From: Ditibartonella apihabitans
GTDB lineage: Bacteria; Pseudomonadota; Alphaproteobacteria; Rhizobiales; Rhizobiaceae
Length of the DNA: 64,000 nucleotides
Direction: 5' to 3'
Assembly: GCF_002007485.1 (NCBI RefSeq)
Contig: NZ_CP015820.1
Location: forward strand, 496,001-560,000
Made by a program: the position numbers and the translations under genes. The stretch's first letter is position 1, and every line of letters begins with the position of its first letter. Below the pieces are notes generated by a model. That model searched no databases, was not told where the DNA came from, and worked only from the letters and a program-made list of their open reading frames with translations. Positions 33,930 to 41,932 of the stretch are shown one piece after another.

Positions 33930-34976
33930 TTAATGGTTTTCAAGTGCTCTTTTGACAAAACGATCATCGAAAGTTTGCGACAAATCAATTTTATTTCCGT
34001 CGATTGTTTTGTCATAGGAAAGAAGCTTCAAAGTTGCTTCCTGACTTCCTCTCGAAATCATGCCGTCATGCGAATAGGAAGGAAGCGAATTTTTGACGGC
34101 TTCCAGATAAACTTCGCGATTATTACCGATATATTCTGGCGGAACAGCATTGGCGACATCATCCGGTGTTGCTGTTTGTAACCATTTCAAGGCTTTTACG
34201 AAAGCGTTGGTGATATGTTGGACAGTGTTCGGATAGTTGTCGATAAAGTCCTTTTTTGTATAAAGGACACCGGAAGACATTGTGCGTGTGCCGAATATTT
34301 TTTCCATGTCCGCTTCGGTTCTTGTGTCGACAAGGATGAAAACCGAATTGTCGTGCATCAAGGTCGAGATCACAGGGTCAAGATTGACAATGGCATCAAT
34401 TTCGCCGCGTTTCATTGCTGCTATCGCTGTTGCACCGGCTCCGGTGCCGATCACTGAAACTTCGTCGGGTTTGACGCCATCTTTATCCAGCAGATAATTG
34501 AGAAAATTGTTTGTTGAAGAACCAGGTGCTGTAACGCCGATTTTCATTCCTTTAAGATCGCCGACCTTTTTTACCTTGTCTTTCAGATCGGCGCGGACTG
34601 CAAGCACAATTGCCGGATAACGGTCAAGTTCCAGCACGGCACGGACATCTTGACCTTTGGAATGCATACGAATGACCTGATCGTAAGCGCCGGTCGTCAC
34701 ATCGGCCGACCCTCCCAGAAGTGCCTGAAGCGATTGTGAACCGCCTTTCAAATCCACCACTTTGACATCCAGTCCTTCCTCTTTGAAAAAGCCTTTTTGC
34801 GAGGCAATGGCCAAGGGCAAATAATAGAAAAGTGGTGCACCGCCCACGCTTAAAGTGATGTCTTTCTTTTCCGGTTCGTCATTGGCAAAAGCATTTCCCG
34901 TGAGTGTGACGGACAAAACGGCGAGCATTAGACCCAATCGAAAGATGAATTTTCTGAAATGGGAACTGGATTTCAT
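33930..34976 (-). CDS. ABC transporter substrate-binding protein, SsuA/TauA/NMT1 type
   Basis: The ATG at 34976 has GGAG at good spacing; it opens with an N-terminal signal peptide (residues 1-32, ending GNAFA). The mature part begins ITLSVGGAPLFYYLPLAIA, and shows the PBP2 features GGSADVTTGAYDQ and GVTAPGSSTNNFL of aliphatic-sulfonate/nitrate/taurine-like binding proteins. It delivers substrate to the permease and ATPase encoded upstream. The substrate is unknown; the next gene (acyl-CoA hydratase-like) may hint at an aromatic or organic acid. Confidence 0.88.
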   Translation of the reverse strand: MKSSSHFRKFIFRLGLMLAVLSVTLTGNAFANDEPEKKDITLSVGGAPLFYYLPLAIASQKGFFKEEGLDVKVVDLKGGSQSLQALLGGSADVTTGAYDQVIRMHSKGQDVRAVLELDRYPAIVLAVRADLKDKVKKVGDLKGMKIGVTAPGSSTNNFLNYLLDKDGVKPDEVSVIGTGAGATAIAAMKRGEIDAIVNLDPVISTLMHDNSVFILVDTRTEADMEKIFGTRTMSSGVLYTKKDFIDNYPNTVQHITNAFVKALKWLQTATPDDVANAVPPEYIGNNREVYLEAVKNSLPSYSHDGMISRGSQEATLKLLSYDKTIDGNKIDLSQTFDDRFVKRALENH

Positions 34977-35004
34977 AAGCTTTCTCCTCAAGATTGCTTT
35001 TTTC

Positions 35005-35796
35005 TCAAGATTGTTTGTCACGCGGGTCTGCCCGCCAGATCAGAAGCCGTTTTTCGATCATACTGACGAGAATATCAATCAGAATAACAAAAATGGTGAG
35101 AATTAACATACCTGAAAAAACGCCGGTGACATCAAAAACACCTTCTGCTTGCGAAATAAGATAACCAAGACCGGCAGATGCGCCAAGATATTCGCCGACA
35201 ACTGCCCCCACCATAGCAAAGCCGACAGATGTATGAAGCGAAGAGAACACCCATGTCATGGCAGAAGGGAGATAAACGTGGCGCAATAATTGCCGCTCGT
35301 TCATGCCGATCATACGGGCATTTGCGAGAATAGTCGGATTGACTTCTCTTACCCCTTGGTAAACGTTGAAAAACACAACGAAAAACACAAGTGTAAAGCC
35401 GAGTGCAACCTTGGACCATATGCCAAGCCCGAACCACAGCGCGAAAATCGGTGCCAGAACGACGCGCGGCAAAGCATTTGCCGCTTTGATATAAGGGTCG
35501 AAAACCGCAGCCAGCATTTTCTTTTGTGCAAACCAGAAGCCCAACAGAATGCCGCCACCTGCACCGATCGCGAAAGCCAAAATTGTTTCAAGCAGCGTAA
35601 TCCATAAATGATACCAGACTTTACCGCTCTGGAAATCAAGGCCAATGCGTTTGAAAATATCAATCGGTGTTGAAAAGAAGAATGGCGGCAGAACGGGTTT
35701 TCCGTTAAAAAGCGGAACAGTTGTTCCTATTTCCCACAGAAAGAAGAAGATAATAGCAACCGAAAGCTGTAACAGAAAAATCTTCAGACGCTTCAT
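35005..35796 (-). CDS. ABC transporter permease, SsuC/TauC type
   Basis: This 263-residue inner-membrane protein has about six hydrophobic segments and an EAA-type loop (ANARMIGMNERQLLRHVYLPSA split across about 165-187). It overlaps the ATPase gene by 4 nt (ATGA), and the binding-protein gene starts 28 nt downstream. It is the channel of the second NMT1-type importer in the window. Confidence 0.9.
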   Translation of the reverse strand: MKRLKIFLLQLSVAIIFFFLWEIGTTVPLFNGKPVLPPFFFSTPIDIFKRIGLDFQSGKVWYHLWITLLETILAFAIGAGGGILLGFWFAQKKMLAAVFDPYIKAANALPRVVLAPIFALWFGLGIWSKVALGFTLVFFVVFFNVYQGVREVNPTILANARMIGMNERQLLRHVYLPSAMTWVFSSLHTSVGFAMVGAVVGEYLGASAGLGYLISQAEGVFDVTGVFSGMLILTIFVILIDILVSMIEKRLLIWRADPRDKQS

Positions 35797-36641
35797 GATT
35801 TATCTCCTTGTTCATAGGCTTTGAGCACCTCTTCTTTAAGATCGTTCCATAATGTCCGGTGGATCTCGGCAAATTCGGTTGTGAGCCGGATTTCCTGTAA
35901 ATTGCGCGGGCGCGGCAAATTGATGAGATAATCACCTTTGACATGTGAGGCAGGTCCCGCCGAAATAATAATAACGCGATCGGCAAGGGTAATTGCTTCT
36001 TCCAGATCATGTGTAACAAACATAACGGCCTTGCGGTCTCTAGACCAAAGTTTCAAAAGGAGATCGCCCATCAGAACCCGTGTTTGTGCGTCGAGCGGTC
36101 CGAACGGCTCATCCATCAAAATAAGCTTGGGATTAAGGATTAAAACCTGTGCAAGTCCGATACGCTTTCTTTGTCCGCCCGATAATTGGTGCGGATAGCG
36201 GTTGCCGAATGCTTGGAGTCCGACACGGGCAAGCCATTCTCTGGATTGGTTTAATGCATCCTGTCTTTTGACACCGCGGATTTCCAGACCAATTGCAATA
36301 TTGTCTATGGCCGTTTTCCACGGCATTAATGAATCAGACTGGAAAAGATAACCGGCTTCGTGATTGATGCCTGAAAGAGGATGACCGAATATCTCGCATG
36401 TGCCATGTGCAGCTGGCAAGAGTCCTGCTGCAACATTGAGCAAAGTCGATTTTCCGCATCCGGTCGGGCCGACAATTGCTAAAAACTGTCCTGACGGTAC
36501 TTCAAGATCAGCCTTTTTTACAGCCGTGAAATTGTTGAAAACCACGCTTACATCATCGAGTTTGACGGCTGGTGGAAGAGTTATTGCGCCGGATTGATAT
36601 TGTTCTGTTCCTTCAGGCATTCTTTTATTCCATAATTTCAT
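35793..36641 (-). CDS. ABC transporter ATP-binding protein, SsuB/TauB type
   Basis: The 282-residue ATPase has Walker A GPTGCGKST (about 59-67), Q-loop YLFQSDSLMPW, signature LSGGQRKR, Walker B LILMDEPFGPLD and the switch histidine FVTHDLEEA. It is the first gene of the ATPase-permease-binding protein unit. The 26-residue N-terminal extension before the ABC domain is longer than in typical relatives and its start could be internal (ATG about 24 nt downstream). Confidence 0.92.
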   Translation of the reverse strand: MKLWNKRMPEGTEQYQSGAITLPPAVKLDDVSVVFNNFTAVKKADLEVPSGQFLAIVGPTGCGKSTLLNVAAGLLPAAHGTCEIFGHPLSGINHEAGYLFQSDSLMPWKTAIDNIAIGLEIRGVKRQDALNQSREWLARVGLQAFGNRYPHQLSGGQRKRIGLAQVLILNPKLILMDEPFGPLDAQTRVLMGDLLLKLWSRDRKAVMFVTHDLEEAITLADRVIIISAGPASHVKGDYLINLPRPRNLQEIRLTTEFAEIHRTLWNDLKEEVLKAYEQGDKS

Positions 36642-36974
36642 TGTGATGCAGCAAATCGCATTTCAATTGGTTTTTCGTTTGCCACATCGGCTATCAGGAT
36701 AAAAGAAAAATTATAAAAACGCGTTTTTCAAGTAAAATATGAAAAATTTTGAGTTCCTTACACGAAATAAAATTACGTGGTGCCTCTTGTTGAAAAAGCA
36801 TTGTAGGTGCGTTCAAAGCGGGAAACAAACCGTTGATCACCGAAACCATGATTGCATTTATAGTTAAGCCTAAATTTACCAAACTCGGGCTATGAATAAC
36901 AAGGGCTTGAAGGCATCAAGCGCTTAAAGCCCGGAATGTTTCAGTCTGTCGTGTTTTGAGTAAAAGGCCGTGCA
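36642..36974. other. Divergent intergenic region, AT-rich
   Basis: This 333-bp gap between the ABC ATPase and the divergent coiled-coil gene must hold both promoters. A stem GGGCTT (36903-36908) / AAGCCC (36927-36932) lies 42 nt before the coiled-coil gene. No small gene with a ribosome-binding site was found. Confidence 0.35.
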
Positions 36975-38078
36975 ATGAATATGAATCGTTTATCGCTTAT
37001 TTCAGATGAAGCGGGTGAAAAGCAGTTTGCGCGACATCAACCACAAGAAATAGATACACAGGAAATACAGCGCCGAGAGATCACACTTTCGGATATTGCC
37101 GCACGGTTGCGGTCGGTTCATGAACAAATGAAAACGAAAGCGCCGGTCAAGTCGGAAAATGTTATGCCTTTTCCGCAGAAAAATAACGATGATGTAAAGG
37201 CTTATCTCGACGATATAGCACGCGCTTTGCTTAAAGAATATGAGGCAAGAAAGACCGAACAGTCCCAACTTGTTCGTCATCTTGCCAGAATCGAGCAAAT
37301 TCTTGAGGCAAACAAACAGGAGCTTGAACAGAGCGCGGAGAAAGACAGGCAGGCATTGACGAACGCCATTGCCGGTGAAGTGCACTCGCGCTTGAAACAG
37401 GAACTAACCGAACAAACAAAAAGTTTGGCCGACGAGAGCCGGAAAACTAATCAGGAAATTTCGCGCCAATTGCGCGAAGCCGTTGCTGCATCACGGTTTT
37501 CTGTTCAACTTGTTTCACTCCAGCGGCAAATCACAAACCTTCAGGCGACACTTGATGCCCATGATAAATCACCAACAAGTTGTGCGCATGAAGAAAAGAG
37601 CGAGCATTTGGACGAAGAGCTTCTGTCAACGACAAGCCCGCAACAATTGCCTGCATCCGATAGCGGACAAAATCATCTTGAGATAAAAAAATCTTTCGAC
37701 AAGCCGGTTATTCGCATATTGGCTGAAAAAAAAACGCCGGAACAAACTTCGGAGCTGAATAAAACACCTGTAGAGCTTGATAAATACGGGCGTGAAGATG
37801 AAGTCGGTCTTCAAAAGTGCGAAATTGGTGATAGCAAGTTGAAAACAGACCTTCAAAAATGCGATTCAGAAACAGTTACGCAATTGAACAAATGTGGGCG
37901 AGCAGTCAAAATCCATGAGGAAAAAGTTAAAGTCCTGCGCGCACAAAATGGAGATAACAAAACAAAAAAGACAATCACACGTGTGAGCGCGCTTTTATTG
38001 ATGGTGGCATTGGCTTACGGTTTGAAGGAGCATTTCGCTATGCTCGACAATGCATCGGTTGTTTCATTGCTCCATTGA
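36975..38078 (+). CDS. Hypothetical coiled-coil protein with C-terminal membrane segment
   Basis: I do not recognise this 367-residue protein. A charged N-terminal region (1-75) leads to a long heptad-rich coiled coil (about 80-205; for example LVRHLARIEQILEANKQEL), then a low-complexity linker. Residues 279-307 carry three short motifs, LQKC at 279 and 293 and LNKC at 304, contributing regularly placed cysteines. A hydrophobic segment at about 334-350 (RVSALLLMVALAYGL) near the end suggests a tail-anchored or bitopic inner-membrane protein. It is transcribed alone between the ABC importer and tauE. A role in envelope organisation or polar scaffolding would suit the architecture but is a guess. 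Confidence 0.75.
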   Translation: MNMNRLSLISDEAGEKQFARHQPQEIDTQEIQRREITLSDIAARLRSVHEQMKTKAPVKSENVMPFPQKNNDDVKAYLDDIARALLKEYEARKTEQSQLVRHLARIEQILEANKQELEQSAEKDRQALTNAIAGEVHSRLKQELTEQTKSLADESRKTNQEISRQLREAVAASRFSVQLVSLQRQITNLQATLDAHDKSPTSCAHEEKSEHLDEELLSTTSPQQLPASDSGQNHLEIKKSFDKPVIRILAEKKTPEQTSELNKTPVELDKYGREDEVGLQKCEIGDSKLKTDLQKCDSETVTQLNKCGRAVKIHEEKVKVLRAQNGDNKTKKTITRVSALLLMVALAYGLKEHFAMLDNASVVSLLH

Positions 38079-38279
38079 TTGGCTTTAAAAATCGTTTTAC
38101 GACATGAATTGACGAATTTTTGATATGTTTAATAGGCCGGCGGAAGTGACAATCGGTGTTCGGATTATAAGATATATATCTTAACACTTGTTGTGGCTTT
38201 TCTGGTATCAACCTTGAGAGACAAAACAAACAGCAGAAACCGGCAAAACAAAGGTTCGTTTTCCTGTTAGGTGAGAGAT

Positions 38280-39200
38280 GTGAGTATTTATTTACCGATA
38301 GCAGAAATGTCACTCAATATGCTGATTCTTATCGGCATGGGCGGGGTTGTCGGTTTTCTTTCAGGAATGTTTGGTGTCGGTGGCGGTTTTCTGATTACGC
38401 CGCTTCTAATTTTTTACAATGTTCCACCGGCTATCGCTGTCGGAACGGGAGCAAATCAGGTTATTGCTTCGTCAGTGACTGGTGCTCTCACACATTTCAA
38501 ACGCGGGACACTTGATATCAAGCTCGGAATTCTTCTGGTCGTTGGTGGCATATTGGGATCATGTCTTGGTGTCGAATTATTCACTTATCTGCGTAAACTT
38601 GGTCAGCTCGATCTCATTATTTCCCTGCTATATGTTATCCTTTTAGGCGGGGTCGGAAGCCTTATGGCCATTGAAAGTTGGCGGGCAATTGTCAATGCAA
38701 AAAAGGGGAAAACCGTTATTGTTCACCGTCCCGGACACCATAGTCTGGCACAGCGTTTACCTTTGAAAATGCGGTTTCGCGCATCGAAAATCTATGTCAG
38801 CATTATTCCGGTTCTCGGCATCGGACTTGTTATAGGCCTACTTTCGTCCGTCATGGGTGTTGGCGGCGGCTTTATTATGGTTCCTGCGCTCATTTATATG
38901 TTGCGCGTTCCGACCAATGTTGTTGTCGGCACATCTCTGTTCCAGATTACTTTTGTTACAGCCTTCACAACAATTCTACAAAGTATAACCAACCAATCGG
39001 TTGATATTGTGCTGGCATTTCTGTTGATGGTTGGCGGCGTTATCGGTGCAACTTATGGAACAAGGATAGGTAGAAAGCTCAAAGCCGAACAATTGCGAAT
39101 GCTTCTTGCAATCCTTGTTTTGCTGGTTTGTGCCCGTCTTGCATTCGAACTCTTTGTTCGTCCCGACGATCTTTTTTCGCTAAGCTTTATCGGCGGGTAA
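38280..39200 (+). CDS. TauE/SafE-family membrane protein (sulfite exporter family)
   Basis: The start is placed at GTG 38280 (MSIYLPIAEMSLN), three codons inside the longest frame, because it keeps the conserved N terminus and has AGGTGAG upstream. The 306-residue protein has about eight membrane segments and the internal duplication typical of the family: GMFGVGGGFLITPLL near 28 and SVMGVGGGFIMVPAL near 195. Such proteins export sulfite, sulfoacetate or related anions. It is 1 nt from the TIGR02186-type gene, a partnership common in alphaproteobacteria. Confidence 0.9.
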   Translation: MSIYLPIAEMSLNMLILIGMGGVVGFLSGMFGVGGGFLITPLLIFYNVPPAIAVGTGANQVIASSVTGALTHFKRGTLDIKLGILLVVGGILGSCLGVELFTYLRKLGQLDLIISLLYVILLGGVGSLMAIESWRAIVNAKKGKTVIVHRPGHHSLAQRLPLKMRFRASKIYVSIIPVLGIGLVIGLLSSVMGVGGGFIMVPALIYMLRVPTNVVVGTSLFQITFVTAFTTILQSITNQSVDIVLAFLLMVGGVIGATYGTRIGRKLKAEQLRMLLAILVLLVCARLAFELFVRPDDLFSLSFIGG

Positions 39201-39201
39201 A

Positions 39202-39999
39202 ATGAAAATATTTTTAGCCGCAATAATGGTTTATCTGGCAGCCTTTCTGACATGTGAAACGACATATGCGGATACAGCGACACCATCTGCCGCACCGAAA
39301 GAAAATATACAGATCATTGTGACGACCAATGAAATTACACTTGATACCAATTTTGCCGGTCGCAACGTCTATATTGCAGGTGTTCTCGAAAATGCCGATC
39401 CTCAACTAAGGCGTCAGGGGCGTTATGATATTATCGTTGTTATGGAAGGTCCGATACGGCCGATGGTGATGCGCGAGAAAAAGCGTAAACTGGGCGTATG
39501 GGTGAATACGGATGCACTGACATTTGTAGCGGTTCCGCAATCCTATGAAATGGCAACCACACGTGAAATCAGGGATATTACCAGCCCGATCAATTATAAA
39601 AGATTGGGCGTGGGGCTTGAATATGTACCGCTGCGTGCAGAAACAGGGGACGCAGATAAACTCAAATTATTCCGTGACGAACTTATCAAGATCAAGCGCG
39701 ATCAACATCTCTATAGTGAAAATATCGGAGCTGTCACCTTTGGCTCTGCTTCGCTATTTTCAGCAAATTTCAAGCTGCCTGCCAATATCCCCGTTGGTCA
39801 TCATACAATTCATGCTTATCTCTTTCGTGATGGCGAGTTTGTGGAAACAGTGTCAACAGAACTTGAAATTGTTAAAGCCCACACAGCCTATGCAATTTAC
39901 CGTTTTGCTCAGGATAACAGCATCTATTACGGTTTTGTTGCAGTCTTTGTAGCAATTTTCACCGGCATTCTGGGGCGGCTGATATTCCGTAAAGATTAA
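39202..39999 (+). CDS. TIGR02186-family membrane protein
   Basis: The 265-residue protein has an N-terminal signal peptide (about 1-23), a large periplasmic domain and one C-terminal membrane helix (about 240-260; GFVAVFVAIFTGILGRLIF) with a short cytoplasmic end. The arrangement and sequence (for example GPIRPMVMREKKRKLGVWVN) match the alphaproteobacterial TIGR02186 proteins that are encoded right after TauE. It is probably an accessory or sensor subunit of the exporter; the exact role is not known. Confidence 0.85.
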   Translation: MKIFLAAIMVYLAAFLTCETTYADTATPSAAPKENIQIIVTTNEITLDTNFAGRNVYIAGVLENADPQLRRQGRYDIIVVMEGPIRPMVMREKKRKLGVWVNTDALTFVAVPQSYEMATTREIRDITSPINYKRLGVGLEYVPLRAETGDADKLKLFRDELIKIKRDQHLYSENIGAVTFGSASLFSANFKLPANIPVGHHTIHAYLFRDGEFVETVSTELEIVKAHTAYAIYRFAQDNSIYYGFVAVFVAIFTGILGRLIFRKD

Positions 40000-40026
40000 A
40001 TGCTTTCCGGCATCCCCGCATCGCTC

Positions 40027-41142
40027 TTATTTCTTGATATTGACGTTATGACCTTGCCATTCATATCCACGACTTGAAAAAGCTGATAGCCATAATACCG
40101 GTAATAATAAATCGCGGACGATTTCGGCTAAAGCCTGCGAAAGAGAAAATGGCCAACCGACGATTGATGTTATGGAAAATTCGACGAAATACCAGATAAA
40201 GAAATAAAAAAGAATGAGCGAGTAGGCGGCGCCGCCAAGATAACAGAAGAGAAGCAAACATAATGCGGGGAAAACAACGCCTGATAAAATTTCAAGATAA
40301 AAAAATAAGGGAAATGAATCTCGTCGCAGTTTTGCCCAGCGTATCTGGCGTTGCCAAACAGCTCGCCAGCTTTTGTTCCCCAAAGGTTGGGCAAATGGCA
40401 TTGGTGTGAGACGCACTTTTAATCCCTGTTCCCTCACAATTTTTGTTGACGCGGCATCTTCGGCCAGTTCGCAATTCAATGCTTCAATGCCACCGGCGCG
40501 GTTTAAAATATCGCGAAACCAGAATAATGTTTTTCCCTGTGCAAAACCGTTTCCGATTGTATCGGAAGTTAATTGCCAGCGTGCTTGATAGGAATTGAGA
40601 AATGCAGCTTCGAGATTAGCAAAGAAATTTTCCGGTTCTGTTCCAAGAGGAGGAGAGGCGACGAGGCCGGTGTTCTTTCTCCAACGGGAAAAAATATCTG
40701 CAATATAGGTTTTAGGCATCAGTACATTGCTATCAGTCATGACAACCCACGGATATTTTGCCTGATGCCAACCTTTGACGAGATTATTCAACTTGGGATT
40801 ATCGCTAATTTTATCATTACCGATCAGCAATTTTGCATCGGCATCGGGATATTCTAAAATCAGGCTTTCAATTAACGGAATGGCTTTGTCGTTTTTGTCT
40901 GCCACGCAAAAAATTATTTCATAATTTTTATGATCGAGTTCGAAAGTTGAAGCCAATGTGCGCCGCAGTCCGTATTCGAGATTTGAGACAGGGCGCAAAA
41001 TAGTAACTTTTTCTTCTTCACCCTCACCGAATATGCCTTTCGGTTTCCAAAAACGACGACACAGAACGACAATAAAACTAAAAACGTGTAGGAACATACA
41101 CAAAATCGCAAGGCCAAGAAATATCATAGAAAAATATATCAT
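40027..41142 (-). CDS. Ceramide-glucosyltransferase-like glycosyltransferase (GT21)
   Basis: The ATG at 41142 has GAGGAA directly upstream; the TTG at 41163 is not needed. The 371-residue membrane enzyme has an N-terminal anchor (about 1-28), a GT-A domain with the D1/D2/D3 aspartates (VADKND, VVMTDSN, LAEDAA) and the Q/RxxRW motif (RQIRW), followed by three or four C-terminal hydrophobic segments. This is the GT21 layout: transfer of a sugar from a nucleotide sugar to a lipid such as ceramide or diacylglycerol, at the cytoplasmic face. No sphingolipid-synthesis gene is in the window, so the acceptor is open. Confidence 0.87.
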   Translation of the reverse strand: MIYFSMIFLGLAILCMFLHVFSFIVVLCRRFWKPKGIFGEGEEEKVTILRPVSNLEYGLRRTLASTFELDHKNYEIIFCVADKNDKAIPLIESLILEYPDADAKLLIGNDKISDNPKLNNLVKGWHQAKYPWVVMTDSNVLMPKTYIADIFSRWRKNTGLVASPPLGTEPENFFANLEAAFLNSYQARWQLTSDTIGNGFAQGKTLFWFRDILNRAGGIEALNCELAEDAASTKIVREQGLKVRLTPMPFAQPLGNKSWRAVWQRQIRWAKLRRDSFPLFFYLEILSGVVFPALCLLLFCYLGGAAYSLILFYFFIWYFVEFSITSIVGWPFSLSQALAEIVRDLLLPVLWLSAFSSRGYEWQGHNVNIKK

Positions 41143-41220
41143 TTCCTCAAACCTTCCGGACAAATAAAAACAGAAGACAGATTTAGTTTTTTTGTAACAA
41201 TCGACAATAGTATCTATGTT

Positions 41221-41886
41221 TTAGCGCGAAAAGAAATCTCTTTGGTGAATTGGGTAAATAGTATTTTTTCCTAAAAGACATGCGATAAGTTCTGATTTTT
41301 TAAAAATATTTGAAAAAATCTTGTGAGTAAGATCCATTCCTCCGGCATAGGCACCAAAAGCCGGCAAAATCATCCGGTTTCCGTCGCTTGCAAAACAAAA
41401 GCGTCTAACCGACATTCCACGTCTGAAGATTCGAAGCGCGGGATGAAGATGTCCGGCCATTTCTCCGTTCTGTGCGCCAACGCGTGGTTCATGGCGAAAT
41501 ATCAACGGACCTATTTGAATTTCATGTGTCCATTGACCGGCAAACTCGGTTTTTTCATCATCATGGTTTCCGGCAATCCAGATCATCTCGCGGTTGGCAA
41601 TGATGTCTTCAAGCAATTGCCGGTTTTTCCCCGACAGTTGCGTAGAAGCCTGATTGTCATGGAAGCTGTCACCCAAGGCGATAATTTTTTGCGGTTGATA
41701 TTTTTCAATCACATTTTTCAAACGCTTAAGTGTGCGTTCACTATCATAGGGAGGCAATAATTGCCCATGACGGGCAAAACATGAGGATTTTTCGAGATGA
41801 AGATCGGCAACAATAAGCAAATTTTCAGCTTCCCAAAAAGCCGCACCGCTGAAATCGCAAATTATTTCAGCGCCGTTGACGACCAT
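41221..41886 (-). CDS. pdeM: PdeM-type metallophosphoesterase, ligase-associated DNA damage response
   Basis: The calcineurin-like signature is split over VADLHLEKSS, ALGDSFHDNQ, AGNHDDEK and GHLHP, typical of PdeM endonuclease/phosphoesterases. I take the ATG at 41886 (MVVNGAEIICDF) because it aligns with the usual start of the family; TTG 41943 would extend it by 19 residues into the helicase gene. It follows the Lhr-type helicase with which PdeM is commonly encoded. The ATP-dependent ligase and exonuclease that complete this set are not in the window. Confidence 0.85.
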   Translation of the reverse strand: MVVNGAEIICDFSGAAFWEAENLLIVADLHLEKSSCFARHGQLLPPYDSERTLKRLKNVIEKYQPQKIIALGDSFHDNQASTQLSGKNRQLLEDIIANREMIWIAGNHDDEKTEFAGQWTHEIQIGPLIFRHEPRVGAQNGEMAGHLHPALRIFRRGMSVRRFCFASDGNRMILPAFGAYAGGMDLTHKIFSNIFKKSELIACLLGKNTIYPIHQRDFFSR

Positions 41887-41932
41887 TGTGAAACTTTCAA
41901 TTTTGCTTCTTATGTTCAAATACGTCTTCGCT

